Virus record (IMG/VR): IMGVR_UViG_3300044998_001035
Coordinates: 1 to 64,000 of that record
Reading direction: 5' to 3' (one strand)
DNA from: a virus
Length of the DNA: 64,000 bases
Position numbers and translations under genes: made by a program. Below, one piece after another: positions 33,297 to 42,123 of the stretch. The notes below the pieces were generated by a model, which worked only from the letters and a program-made list of their open reading frames with translations, was not told where the DNA came from and ran no database searches. The stretch's first letter is position 1, and each line of letters starts with the position of its first letter.

Positions 33297-33572
33297 ATGA
33301 CGACCCTGACCCCGACTAAGAGCGCGAGCAGGCTGGCCGAGGCGACGAAGCACACCGTCAAGTACCTCAACGACGAGGACCTGTGGGCGATCTTCAGCCC
33401 GGCCGGCGAGGAGGTCAGCTCCGGCTGGGGGACGCGGGCCGAGGCGTGGGAGGGGGCGAGGGAGGAGCAGGACGCGCTGATGGAATCCGCGATCGAGGAG
33501 CGGCTGGCGAGGATGGGCCGGGCCGAGTACCACAAGCTCGCGGCCCTGATGGAAGCGGCGGGGCTCCTCTGA
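33297..33572 (+). CDS. Small hypothetical protein
   Basis: The 91-residue product starts at ATG with GGAGGCGAGG upstream and follows the consensus promoter at 33221-33249. It is mostly helical and charged (HTVKYLNDEDLWAIFSPAGEE, EAWEGAREEQDALMESAIEE). The strong promoter suggests high early expression. Function is unknown. Confidence 0.6.
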   Translation: MTTLTPTKSASRLAEATKHTVKYLNDEDLWAIFSPAGEEVSSGWGTRAEAWEGAREEQDALMESAIEERLARMGRAEYHKLAALMEAAGLL

Positions 33573-33573
33573 G

Positions 33574-33625
33574 CCCCGCGAGGCCCCCGGCAGGCAGGCC
33601 CCCCGGTTCGAGCCCGGGGGCGGGG
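33574..33625 (+). other. tRNA T-arm-like minihelix
   Basis: CCCCGC at 33574-33579 pairs with GCGGGG at 33620-33625, enclosing an 18-20-base linker and a T-arm-like hairpin with a TTCGAGC loop (33607-33613) and stem CCCCGG/CCGGGG. No anticodon arm fits. It resembles the array at 30.1-30.5 kb and sits directly after the stop of the 33297 gene. Confidence 0.5.
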
Positions 33626-33677
33626 GATGCCCGGATGGGCGAGACGACCACCAACCACCAGCAGAGGAGACGAGACG

Positions 33678-34058
33678 ATGGACGCGACGACGACCAAGAC
33701 GCAAGGCGACCTCCTCGACGCGATCGCGGCCGAACACGAGCTGAACCCGGAGCAACGGGCATTCCTGGGGCCGGACTTCCCGGCCGTCGAGTGGTGGGCC
33801 CACCTAGTAAGCCCGGACACCTCTTATCGTGGCGTTCAGGCGTCCTGGCTGCCGTACGGCAAGTGTGTTGATGCGGTCAAGTTCGACGCCGGGCGCCCGG
33901 CGTCTCGCGTCGCGCTGCTTGTGATCGGCGACGTCGTCCACGAGTGCGACGACCACACCGCGATCGAGTACCACGGGGCCCGCCTGACCGTCGCCCCGTG
34001 CGAGGGCGGGCGGAAGTGGCACAAGGCGGAGATCCACCGCCCCGCCCCCCACTGCTGA
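33678..34058 (+). CDS. Hypothetical protein
   Basis: The 126-residue product starts at ATG behind AGAGGAGACG. It begins with a helical segment (DLLDAIAAEHELNPEQRAF), then a beta-rich part (VQASWLPYGKCVDAVKFDAG, RVALLVIGDVVHECDDHTA). No family was recognised. Its codon use is slightly less G+C biased than that of the genes around it. Confidence 0.55.
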   Translation: MDATTTKTQGDLLDAIAAEHELNPEQRAFLGPDFPAVEWWAHLVSPDTSYRGVQASWLPYGKCVDAVKFDAGRPASRVALLVIGDVVHECDDHTAIEYHGARLTVAPCEGGRKWHKAEIHRPAPHC

Positions 34059-34176
34059 CCACCCCCACCCACCCCGGGCCCCGGCGCGTGGCCGGGGCCG
34101 CATCGAGTCGGGCCGGCGGCGCGTGCGAGGCGCCGCCGGCCCCGGAGAGGACCCCCTGTTGCGGAGGAGATCCCCG

Positions 34177-34554
34177 ATGAGCACGTTCGCAGGTCTGCCC
34201 TTCGTGGTCAAGTTCGACAGCCGCCACCCCGCCTCGTACCGCGGCACCCGCCGCCGCCCGTTCGCCGCCGGGATCGACCCCGACGCCCGAACCTGGTTCA
34301 GCCCGCCCCCCAGCCCGGTCGCCAGGCTGATGCGGCATTTGCGTTACCCCCCGTGCAACGTCGAGGCCGCGGAGGCGTGGATCGCCGAGCGCGGCACCGT
34401 GGCGGGCTGCCCCGTGGTCGAGCCCTGGCACGTCGAGGCGATCGACGCCGCGGCCGGCGTCGCCCCCGCCCCCGCGCCGCCCTCGCCGCCGCGCTCGGGC
34501 GTGATCCCGCGCGCGCTGGCGGAGCGGCTGGCCGCGATGGGCAATCCCTGGTAG
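34177..34554 (+). CDS. Hypothetical protein
   Basis: The 125-residue product starts at ATG with GCGGAGGAGA upstream. It has a basic N-terminal half (VVKFDSRHPASYRGTRRRPF), a helical middle (PPCNVEAAEAWIAERGTV), a Pro-rich linker and a short C-terminal helix. It may bind nucleic acid through its basic part, but no family was recognised. Confidence 0.5.
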   Translation: MSTFAGLPFVVKFDSRHPASYRGTRRRPFAAGIDPDARTWFSPPPSPVARLMRHLRYPPCNVEAAEAWIAERGTVAGCPVVEPWHVEAIDAAAGVAPAPAPPSPPRSGVIPRALAERLAAMGNPW

Positions 34555-34944
34555 GACACCGGCAGGCCGCTTGAACGCGGTGTCGGATTCGGTTGGAATG
34601 GGGCCGGGCGCGCCGATGGTTGCGGCGCGCCCGGCCTTCGGTGTCTCGGTCGCGTGCCCCGGCGCGGGCCTGGATCCGCTCGCCCGACCCCGTGCTCGCC
34701 CGGCTGGGGCGGCTGGCGCTGGCGGCGGCGGGCGACCCGGCCGCCGACGTCCCGCCCCGGCCCGCGCCCCCGCCCCCGCCCCAGCCCCCGCCCGCGCCAC
34801 CCGCCGCCGCGTACGAGTCCGGCATTCAGGCCGATCCGGGATCGATCTCGGTCCCGACGCCGGCTAGGATGGCGGCCGGGGCCGCCGGAGCGGCTGGCGC
34901 GGCGCCGGCCCAGGCCGGCCCGGGTCCGGTCGGGGGCGGCGGCG
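34555..34944 (+). other. Gap with a strong hairpin and a Pro-rich frame of doubtful status
   Basis: A perfect 13-bp hairpin pairs 34602-34614 with 34624-34636 (9-base loop) and is followed by TTCGGTGTCT; it could end the upstream operon. Beyond it, a Pro/Ala-rich open frame (34593 to 35189) starts at TTG with no ribosome site and overlaps the NUDIX gene by 245 bases. I do not accept it as a gene without other evidence. Confidence 0.45.
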
Positions 34945-35568
34945 ATGGGGGCGGCACCGGGTTACGTGCTGGGGTTGGCGGACGGGGACGCGCGGGCGCT
35001 GCTGGGGCGCCGGGCGGGGTTCGTGCCGCTGGGGGAGGAAGACCTGACGCGCGCGGGCTGGGCGCGGGCCTGCACGTTCCGGGGGCGCACCCCGGAGCTG
35101 GAGCGGGACGTTGCCTGGCGGCAATTCGCGACCTACTGCCTGCTGACCCGCGGCGCCCGCGTCTGGGGGTACGTGCGGGCGGCGGGTGACGGCCGGCTCC
35201 TGCGCCGGGCGAGCCTCGGGGTCGGCGGCCACGTCGAGCACCGCGACCACGGCGGGGGCGCGCCGACCCTGGCCGGGATCGCGCGCGCCGCCTGCCTGCG
35301 CGAGCTGGCCGAGGAGGTCGGGCTGGGCGTCGGGCCCGGCGCCGCGCCCGCCCTGCGCGGGGCGCTCCTGCTCGACGACGACGACGTGTCCCGCGCCCAC
35401 CTGGGGCTGGTCTACACGCTCCCCTGCCCGCCCGGCCTGGACCCGGCCCCCGCAGAGCGCGGCGTCGAGCCGCTGGGCTGGCTCCCCGCCCGGTCCCTGG
35501 CCGGCTCCGCCCGGTGGGAGGCGTGGTCGCTGGCCCTGATCCCCCTCGCGCCCGCCTGGGCCCCGTAG
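34945..35568 (+). CDS. NUDIX hydrolase
   Basis: The 207-residue product starts at ATG behind GGGGGCGGCGG. The NUDIX box reads GVGGHVEHRD...LAGIARAACLRELAEEVGLGVG: the RELxEExG core is intact, but the glycine that opens the box is separated by a longer loop than usual. A preceding VWGYVRAAGDGRLLRRAS strand fits the fold. Substrate is probably a nucleoside diphosphate derivative. Such phage enzymes clean nucleotide pools or decap signals. Confidence 0.75.
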   Translation: MGAAPGYVLGLADGDARALLGRRAGFVPLGEEDLTRAGWARACTFRGRTPELERDVAWRQFATYCLLTRGARVWGYVRAAGDGRLLRRASLGVGGHVEHRDHGGGAPTLAGIARAACLRELAEEVGLGVGPGAAPALRGALLLDDDDVSRAHLGLVYTLPCPPGLDPAPAERGVEPLGWLPARSLAGSARWEAWSLALIPLAPAWAP

Positions 35569-35580
35569 CGACCCCGCCGC

Positions 35581-35659
35581 GTATGCCGGTTTGAAACCGG
35601 ATACCAATTAAAAAATCACACCGATTCAGTATTGACAGCGGTTAAGGTCCGGTTAGTAT
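35581..35659 (+). promoter_or_regulatory. Promoter TTGACA-16-TAGTAT with upstream palindrome
   Basis: TTGACA at 35632-35637 and TAGTAT at 35654-35659 precede the MoxR gene by about 60 bases. Upstream, CCGGTTT-G-AAACCGG inside GTATG...ATAC (35581-35604) forms a near-perfect palindrome, followed by an A-rich stretch. The palindrome could be an operator or an upstream stop for the NUDIX transcript. Confidence 0.7.
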
Positions 35660-35717
35660 GTAGCCGTGCCCCGGACGTCCCGGGGCGGACAGGCCGCAGA
35701 CGACCGGAGGCCCGAGG

Positions 35718-36899
35718 ATGAAGACCGCGACCGCGACCGCGACCGAGGATCGGATCAACCACGCCCCCGCCCCCGCCGCCCCCACGCCCGACGAGGCGCG
35801 GGGCCGGCTGCTGGCGGCCCGCGACGCGATGCGCGCGGGGCTGATCGAGCGGGACGAGGAGGTGGACCTGGCCCTGACGGGCCTCGTCGCGGGCGAGCAC
35901 GTGCTGCTCGTCGGGCCCCCGGGCGTGGCGAAGTCGCTGCTGTTCGACTCCCTGATCTCGCTCTACCAGGGCCCGACGTTCAGCGTCCTGCTCACCAAGT
36001 TCACCACGCCCGAGGAGGTGCTGGGGCCGCTGTCCCTGGCGTCGCTCAAGGCCGACGTCTACCGGCGCGTCGTGGACAACCGGCTCCCCGCCGCCCACCT
36101 CGCGATGCTGGACGAGGTGTTCAAGGCCAGCAGCGCGATCCTGAACGCGACGCTCCGGATGCTCAACGAGGGCGTGTACGAGGACGCGGGCCGGTGGGCG
36201 GCGTCGCCGCTGCGGCTCTGCGTCGGCGCCTCCAACGAGTGGCCGAACCCCGAGCAGGGGGGGGCGGAGCTGGGGGCGCTGCTGGACCGCTTCACGCTCC
36301 GCAAGACGGTGCGGCCGATCCGGACGGCCCGGGGCCGGGAGCGGCTGCTGTTCGGGTCGGACGTCGGCGCCCCCGCCCCGGGCGCGGCCCGCGTCGCCCC
36401 CGCCGACGTGGACGCGGCCCGAGCCGCGGCGGCGTCGGTCCCCTGGGGCGCCGACGCGATGGAGGCGCTGCGGGAGGTGCTGCGGGAGCTGGCCCGCGAG
36501 GGGGTCGTCCCCAGCGACCGCCGGCAGCGCAAGGCGGTCAAGGTCGCCCGCGCCTCGGCGTTCCTGGCCGGGGCCGCAGAGGTCGCCCCGGCGCACATGG
36601 AGGCCCTGGCGCACGTCCTCTGGGACGACCCGGCCGAGCAGCCGGCGAAGGCCGCCGCGGCGGTCGCGCGGGTGTGCAACCCGCTCGGCCTCCAGGTCGG
36701 CAACCTGCTCGTCGAGGCCGAGGAGATCCTGGCGGGCATCGACGCGCGGAACCTCGCGCAGGTCGCGGCCTCCGTCACGAAGCTCGGCGAGATCGCCCGC
36801 AAGCTCAAGGGGCTCGGGCCCGACCCGCGCGCCCGGTCCGCGGCCGATTACGTCGCCGAGGAGGTCAAGGCCCTCCGGCACCGGGCCCTCGACGCCTGA
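35718..36899 (+). CDS. MoxR/RavA-type AAA+ ATPase
   Basis: The 393-residue product starts at ATG. After a Pro-rich N-terminus it has a MoxR core: LIERDEEVDLALTGLVAGEH, Walker A LLVGPPGVAKSLL, then FTTPEEVLGPLSLASLK, Walker B LAMLDEVFKASSAIL and sensor CVGASNEWPNP. It is followed by a helical lid. MoxR enzymes act as chaperones together with VWA-domain partners, and the next gene encodes one. In phages the pair is widespread but its target is unknown. Confidence 0.85.
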   Translation: MKTATATATEDRINHAPAPAAPTPDEARGRLLAARDAMRAGLIERDEEVDLALTGLVAGEHVLLVGPPGVAKSLLFDSLISLYQGPTFSVLLTKFTTPEEVLGPLSLASLKADVYRRVVDNRLPAAHLAMLDEVFKASSAILNATLRMLNEGVYEDAGRWAASPLRLCVGASNEWPNPEQGGAELGALLDRFTLRKTVRPIRTARGRERLLFGSDVGAPAPGAARVAPADVDAARAAAASVPWGADAMEALREVLRELAREGVVPSDRRQRKAVKVARASAFLAGAAEVAPAHMEALAHVLWDDPAEQPAKAAAAVARVCNPLGLQVGNLLVEAEEILAGIDARNLAQVAASVTKLGEIARKLKGLGPDPRARSAADYVAEEVKALRHRALDA

Positions 36900-36983
36900 C
36901 CCGCCCCCGCCCCGACGCGACGGCCCCTCCCCCCCGGGGCCCCGGCCCTCCCCCGCACCCACCACCGGACCGAGGACGAGACG

Positions 36984-38450
36984 ATGACGGACGAGACGAG
37001 GACGGACGAGACGAGGACGGACGCGCCCGAGGACATTCGGGCCCTGCTCGGGCTGGACGACGACCTGCCCCCGGACCGCGGCGGGCCCCCCGAGCCGGCC
37101 GAGGGCGCGGCCGGGCCGATCGGGGCGGCCCCGCCGCCCGCCCCCCCACCGCCGCACGCCCTGCGGCTCGACGCCTGGGGCGCCCGCAAGGGCCACGACC
37201 TGGTGGCGGAGGGCGGGGCATTGGCGGGCGCCGGGGCCACGCCCGAGGCCGCCGCCGACTTCCACGCGCTGGCCTTCGAGCCCTGCCCCGAGCTGGCCGA
37301 CGCCTGCGAGGACGCCCTGAGGCACGAGTACGTCCGGGACGTGCTCCAGACGCCCGACTGGAGGGAGCTGAACGCGTCGACCGCCCTGGACGTGGACGCC
37401 TCGGAGCTGGCGGCCTGCCACTTCGCGAAGGGCTACGCGGCGCTGGCCGAAGCCAGGGCCGAGGCCGGGGCCGAGGTGGGGTCGGGCCCGCGCGCCGAGT
37501 CGAAGCGGCGCCTCCAGGCGATGCGGGCCGCCTCCGCGGCGGCGAGGGCCGCCAGGGAAGAAGTCGAGGCGGCGGCCGAGGCCGCGGAGGCGCTGGGGCT
37601 CGGCCCCGGCCCCGACGGCGCCAGGATCGACCCGCGCCGGGCGGCCGAGGCGTACAGGAAGATCCGGGCGGACCCCGCCCTGCAGAAGATCGTCCGGATG
37701 GCCGGCGTGTTCCGGCGGGTCGCGCAGTCGCGGCGTCGAAACCGGGCCCGGCACGGCCGGGACGAGGTGGTGGGGGTGGAGCTGGGCGGCGACCTGGCGC
37801 GCCTGCTCCCGTCGGAGCTGGCGGCGCTGGCGTCCGGGGACGAGGACCTGGAGCTGGACGCCCTGCGCCGGCTGGCCGAGCGTCAGGCGCTCCAGCACGA
37901 GGTGCGGTCGTCCGAGCCGGTCGGGCGCGGCCCGGTCGTGGTGGTGGTGGACGAGTCCGGCTCGATGCGCGGCGAGAAGATCGAGGCCGCCAAGGGGCTC
38001 GCCCTGGCCGTGGCCTGGGTCGCCCGGAAGCAGGGACGCTGGGCGGCGCTGGTGGGGTTCTCCGGGGGCACCGAGGGGACGCTGTGCGTGCTCCCCCCGG
38101 GCCGGTGGGACGAGGCCGCGCTGCTCGACTGGCTCGCCCACTTCTACGGCGGCGGCACCACGCTCGACGTCCCGATCCGCGAGCTGCCGTTCGCGTACTG
38201 GCCGCGGCTGCTCGAGGCCGGCGCGGCGCGGGGGAAGACGGACATCATCATCATCACCGACGCGATCGTGCACGCCCCGGCCGAGGACGTGTCGCGGTTC
38301 AACGCCTGGCGGCGCGCGGAGCGGGCCCGCGTCGAGGCCCTGGTCGTGGACGGGGAGCCGGGCGACCTGGCCCTCGTCGCCGACGCCTGCTACCGGGTCC
38401 GGTCGCTCGGCCCCGACGACGGGCCGGTCTCGGGCGTGCTCGACCTCTGA
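36984..38450 (+). CDS. VWA-domain protein, partner of the MoxR ATPase
   Basis: The 488-residue product starts at ATG behind GGACGAGACG. The N-terminal 300 residues are helical and acidic with a Pro-rich spacer. The C-terminal VWA domain has the metal site DESGSMRGEKIEAAKG near residue 323, the GGGTTLDVPI loop near residue 390, and a final strand VEALVVDGEPGD. The layout matches ViaA/CoxE-type proteins that work with RavA/CoxD-type ATPases. It shares an operon with the ATPase upstream. Confidence 0.85.
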   Translation: MTDETRTDETRTDAPEDIRALLGLDDDLPPDRGGPPEPAEGAAGPIGAAPPPAPPPPHALRLDAWGARKGHDLVAEGGALAGAGATPEAAADFHALAFEPCPELADACEDALRHEYVRDVLQTPDWRELNASTALDVDASELAACHFAKGYAALAEARAEAGAEVGSGPRAESKRRLQAMRAASAAARAAREEVEAAAEAAEALGLGPGPDGARIDPRRAAEAYRKIRADPALQKIVRMAGVFRRVAQSRRRNRARHGRDEVVGVELGGDLARLLPSELAALASGDEDLELDALRRLAERQALQHEVRSSEPVGRGPVVVVVDESGSMRGEKIEAAKGLALAVAWVARKQGRWAALVGFSGGTEGTLCVLPPGRWDEAALLDWLAHFYGGGTTLDVPIRELPFAYWPRLLEAGAARGKTDIIIITDAIVHAPAEDVSRFNAWRRAERARVEALVVDGEPGDLALVADACYRVRSLGPDDGPVSGVLDL

Positions 38451-38512
38451 GCCGCCGGCCGGGCGCCGGCCCCCCCCGCGCGCCCGGCGCCGAAAATTAT
38501 GCAGGATCGCGA

Positions 38513-38541
38513 TTGAAATCGGTGTGACAACTGGATAATAT
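38513..38541 (+). promoter_or_regulatory. Sigma70-type promoter TTGAAA-17-TAATAT
   Basis: TTGAAA at 38513-38518 and TAATAT at 38536-38541 are 17 bases apart in the AT-rich gap after the VWA gene. The next gene begins at 38622. The sequence GGATAATATCC around the -10 box is itself a palindrome. Confidence 0.65.
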
Positions 38542-38621
38542 CCAAAACGGCGGGGGTGACGCGGGCGCGGCCCGCCCCCCGACAGGACGCCGAAGGGTTT
38601 TCAGGACGGAGGGTTGCGACG

Positions 38622-39536
38622 ATGGCGACGGCAGCATACGAGGTGGCCGTGGGCGAGACGACCGACCTGTCCCCGTTCGCGGTCCCCGCCGGGGCGGAGG
38701 TGCTGGGGGACGTGGTGACGTGGGACGTGGAGCACGCGGAGGTGCGGTACGAGCACCTGACGGACGCGCTGGAGGCGGCGGGCCTGGACCGCGGGCTGGC
38801 GCGGCCGGTCTGCTGGGCGGACGCGTTCCGGCGCGGGATGCGGCGGCTCGCCGACGCCGGGACGATCGTCCGCAAGCTGGACGAGGCGCCCGAGGCGATC
38901 CGGTATCAGGTCACGACCGAGCGCAGGGCCGACGACGGCTCGGAGCTGGTCTACACCACGCAGTGTCTGGTCGCGCTGCACAAGGAGGACGGGTCGATCG
39001 AGTGCCCCGACCCGGCGGTCCTCGACCGCGCCCGGGACGCGACGCACCGGGTCCGGGACTGGCGGACGGGCGCGGACATCTCCCGCGTGATGTTCGCCCT
39101 GTTCGACGGCCGCCGGCGCGCGGACCTGGACCTGATCCCGCTGCGCAAGTGCGGCGGGACGTACTTCGTGCGGCGCGAGGGCGCCGGCTGGCTGGACGCG
39201 GCGGGCGCGTTCCTGGACGCGGTCGGGTGCCGGCTCAACCGCTTCCCGGTCGCGAAGGGGCGAGACAACCGGGCGGTCCGCGAGGCGGTGTCGTCGCGGC
39301 TCGCGGAGCTGGTGCGGGAGTACGAGGGGGCCGTGGCCGAGTTCGGGCGCGACACGAAGGAGTCGACGCTGCGCGCGGCCGGCGAGCGGGTGGCCGCCCT
39401 GCGGTTCAAGGTCGAGTCCTACGCCGAGTACCTCGGCGAGGAGCAGGCGGCGCTGCTGGAGGCGGTCCGGGCGGCGAAGGGGGCGCTGGCGGCGGCGCTG
39501 GAGCGGGTGGCAGCCGAGAAGGCGGCCGGGGCCTGA
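38622..39536 (+). CDS. Conserved phage protein, DUF6744-like
   Basis: The 304-residue product starts at ATG. It has the layout of a family I know from high-G+C phages next to MoxR/VWA pairs: a beta/alpha N-terminal half (DVVTWDVEHAEVRYEHLTDAL, CWADAFRRGMRRLADAG), a central LIPLRKCGGTYFVRREGAGWL, and a C-terminal helical part (VAEFGRDTKESTLRAAGER, VAALRFKVESYAEYLGEEQ). Assignment to DUF6744 is from memory of the pattern and needs a profile search. Function is unknown. Confidence 0.6.
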   Translation: MATAAYEVAVGETTDLSPFAVPAGAEVLGDVVTWDVEHAEVRYEHLTDALEAAGLDRGLARPVCWADAFRRGMRRLADAGTIVRKLDEAPEAIRYQVTTERRADDGSELVYTTQCLVALHKEDGSIECPDPAVLDRARDATHRVRDWRTGADISRVMFALFDGRRRADLDLIPLRKCGGTYFVRREGAGWLDAAGAFLDAVGCRLNRFPVAKGRDNRAVREAVSSRLAELVREYEGAVAEFGRDTKESTLRAAGERVAALRFKVESYAEYLGEEQAALLEAVRAAKGALAAALERVAAEKAAGA

Positions 39537-39616
39537 AGCCGGGGACGACCCGGCCCGGCGCGTGGCCGGGCCGGGGTGCGGCGCGGGCGAGGCTCGGGGT
39601 GGGGGAGGAGGAAGCC

Positions 39617-39946
39617 ATGCGGAAGGATGCAGGAACGGCGGCGGAGAAGGCGGCGGAGAAGGCGGCGGAAGTGGCCGGGGGCGTCGGCCGGCCGGGCGGG
39701 TCGCGGGCGAGGCCGGGGAGGGCGGGCGCCGCCTCGCACGCCGCGGCGCGCCGGGCGCCCCAGAGGGGCGAGTGCCTGGGGTGCGGGCGGCCGAGCTGGA
39801 CGCTGTATTGCGACGGCTGCGCGCCGCCCCCGTCGGGCCGCGCCCGCGACGCGTCGGCGCCGCCGGACCTGGACGACCGCGACGACCGGCGGTGGAACGG
39901 CGAGGCGTACCGCCCGATGCCGAGCGGGCGGGCTGCGCGCCGATGA
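39617..39946 (+). CDS. Small zinc-ribbon protein
   Basis: The 109-residue product starts at ATG behind GGGGGAGGAGG. It begins with an Ala/Glu/Lys helix (AAEKAAEKAAEVAGG), has a basic stretch, then a zinc ribbon GECLGCGRPSWTLYCDGCAP with two CxxC pairs. It may bind nucleic acid or a partner protein. It is followed by the ATPase gene. Confidence 0.55.
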   Translation: MRKDAGTAAEKAAEKAAEVAGGVGRPGGSRARPGRAGAASHAAARRAPQRGECLGCGRPSWTLYCDGCAPPPSGRARDASAPPDLDDRDDRRWNGEAYRPMPSGRAARR

Positions 39947-39980
39947 GCGGGCGCGGCCCGATTGAAGAAGGAGGTGGGTC

Positions 39981-41375
39981 ATGGGTAGGGAGGTGAAGCG
40001 CGTCGCGGCCTGGTTCGACTGGCCGATCGGCGAGGTTTGGGAAGGAGACGAATCCGTGAGGGTGCTCGCGTATCGCGCGGTGAACTTCAAGGGCCTGAAG
40101 GACGTCCGGATCGAGCCCGGCCGGCACGTCGTGTTCGTGGTCGGCCGCAACGGGGCCGGCAAGTCGTCGGTGCTGGACGCGCTCCACGCCGCGCTGGCCG
40201 GGGCGCGGGCGTCGCCCGGGATGCCCGTCCGCCGCGGGGCGGCCGAGGCGTCCGTCCGGCTCGACCTGGGGGACGTGACGGTCACGCGGCGCTGGTCGGC
40301 CGACGGGTCCACCAGGCTCTACGTCGAGCACCCCGACGGCTCGGCGCCCCGGGCGCCCCAGGCGCTGCTGGACCGGATGCTGGGCGCCGTCGGCTTCGAC
40401 GCCCTGGCGTTCGCCCGCCAGGACCCCGCCGAGCAGGCGAGGACGCTGCGGCGCCTGGCCGGGCTCGACGCCGCGTTCGCGGAGATCGACGCCGAACTCG
40501 CGGCGCTGGCCGAGGAGCGGGCCGAGGTCGGCCGCGCCGTCCGGGCCGACGAGGGGGCGCTGGCGTCCTACCACGAGGGCGAGTTCGAGGGCGTCCCCGA
40601 CGAGGCACCGGACGCGGCCGAGCTGGCGGCGCAGTACCGGGCCGCCGTAGACGCGAAGGGGGAGAACGACGCGGTCCGGGCGGCGGCCCGGGAGGACGCC
40701 CGGAGGTTGGCGGAGTCGCGTCGGGCCTACGGCGCCGCCTGCGCCGAGACGGAACGGCTCCGCGAGCTGCTGGCCCGCGCCGAGTCCGCGGAACGATCGG
40801 CCTGCGAGGCGGTGTCGGACGCCCAGGCCGCCGCGTCCGAGTCGGCGGCGATGGCCGAGGGCCTGGAGGACCCGGACGTCGCCGGGGCGTGGGGCCGGCT
40901 CCGCGAGGCGCAGGCGACGGCCGCGAAGGTCGCCCGCAAGCGGGAGCGGGCCGACATCGAGGCGCGGCGGGCCGGGAACGCCGAGCACGCCGCGGCGCTC
41001 GCGGGCCGGATCGACGCCCTGAGGGAGAAGAAGAAGGACCTGATCACGCGCGCGCCGCTGCCCGTCCCGGGGCTGGACTGCGCGGGGGACGAGGTGCTGC
41101 TGCGCGGCGTGCCGCTGGCGCAGGCCAACACGGCGGAGCAGGTGCGGGTCGGCCTGGAGGTGGCGGCGGCGCTCTCCCCGCACCTGCGCGTGGCCGCGAT
41201 CCGGGACGGGTCGCTGCTCGACGACGGGTCGCTGGCGGCGGTCTGCCGCTGGGCCGAGGAGCGGGACTACCAGGTCTGGCTGGAGCGGGTCGGGCCCCCG
41301 GGCGGCCCCGGGGCGGTCGTGATCGAGGACGGGGCCGTGGCCGCGGCGCCGCCCGGGGAGGGGGTGGGCCCGTGA
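39981..41375 (+). CDS. RecF/SbcC-like AAA_23 ATPase
   Basis: The 464-residue product starts at ATG behind GAAGGAGGTGGG; an in-frame GTG at 40056 with its own GGAGACG site would begin right at the ATPase domain. Residues 28-65 carry YRAVNFKGLKDVRIEPG and Walker A VVGRNGAGKSSVLDAL. The middle (residues 170-350) is coiled coil. The C-terminus has SLLDDGSLAAVCRWAEERDY as in phage homologues of SbcC, where Walker B is often degenerate. It may help recombination or end processing. Confidence 0.75.
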   Translation: MGREVKRVAAWFDWPIGEVWEGDESVRVLAYRAVNFKGLKDVRIEPGRHVVFVVGRNGAGKSSVLDALHAALAGARASPGMPVRRGAAEASVRLDLGDVTVTRRWSADGSTRLYVEHPDGSAPRAPQALLDRMLGAVGFDALAFARQDPAEQARTLRRLAGLDAAFAEIDAELAALAEERAEVGRAVRADEGALASYHEGEFEGVPDEAPDAAELAAQYRAAVDAKGENDAVRAAAREDARRLAESRRAYGAACAETERLRELLARAESAERSACEAVSDAQAAASESAAMAEGLEDPDVAGAWGRLREAQATAAKVARKRERADIEARRAGNAEHAAALAGRIDALREKKKDLITRAPLPVPGLDCAGDEVLLRGVPLAQANTAEQVRVGLEVAAALSPHLRVAAIRDGSLLDDGSLAAVCRWAEERDYQVWLERVGPPGGPGAVVIEDGAVAAAPPGEGVGP

Positions 41376-42092
41376 GTCGTCGCGCGAAGGCGGCCACGGC
41401 CGCCGGACGGGCCGGGCCCCGCCGCTGGAACCCGGCCGCGGACCTGCTGGAGATCAAGGCCGCGTACGACGCCTCCGGGGTCGTGGGCAAGCCGCTGCCG
41501 TGCCGGTCGCGCCGCGGCGTCTACGCGGTCGGCGGCGGCCGGACCGGGTTCGACCTGTTCGCCCCCGGGCTGCGGACGTCGGCGCGGGACTGGGCGTTCG
41601 CGGCGATGGCCTCGTCCGGGACGGTCTCGTTCCTGGTCCCGACCCGGCACGAGGGCGCGGCGTCGGAGTACCTGGCGGCCGTCGAGCGGGACGCGGCCAT
41701 CGCCGCGGCCCGGTACGGGCGGTCGCTGCGGGCCATGTTCGAGCGGAACAAGCGGACGTTCCGGGAAGGCTACTCGCTCCCCGAGCCGCCGACGCCCGAG
41801 CTGCGGTGGCTGTACGACGCGGCGGCCGCCTTCGAGGCCGAACTGTTCCCGCCCCGGCCCCGGCGCCTGGGCGCCGCCGATCGACCTCGCCCCGGCGCCC
41901 GCGGCGGCGCCCGACCCGTCCGCGGCCCTGAGGCCGCGCGGGCGCGGGTTCTCGGCCGGGGAGTACCACTGGCGGCCCTGGCCGCTGGCGAACGTCGCGG
42001 TCTGCGTCGAGGGGCGGGGGTGGTGCGCGGCGATGCCGGGCCTTCCCGCGCTGTCGCGAGAGCTTCAGATCAGGATCAGAGAATACCTGTGA
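41372..42092 (+). CDS. Hypothetical phage protein, reading frame interrupted
   Basis: The gene starts at a GTG overlapping the ATPase stop. About 165 codons read well (WNPAADLLEIKAAYDASG, RTGFDLFAPGLRTSARDW, MFERNKRTFREGYSLPE). After about 41860 the +1 frame takes over and reads IDLAPAPAAAPDPSAAL, GFSAGEYHWRPWPLANVAVC and LPALSRELQIRIREYL to a stop at 42092. The continuing original frame turns into Arg/Gly-rich antisense-like text. The joined product is about 239 residues. The break is in CCCCGGCCCC, so a homopolymer error is possible. Function is unknown. Confidence 0.55.
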
Positions 42093-42123
42093 TCGTCACA
42101 TCAACAGAAACCGAGGTGTTACG

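Noticed and set aside
34593-35189. Pro/Ala-rich frame before the NUDIX gene
   Set aside because: It starts at TTG with no ribosome site, overlaps the NUDIX gene by 245 bases and is low complexity.
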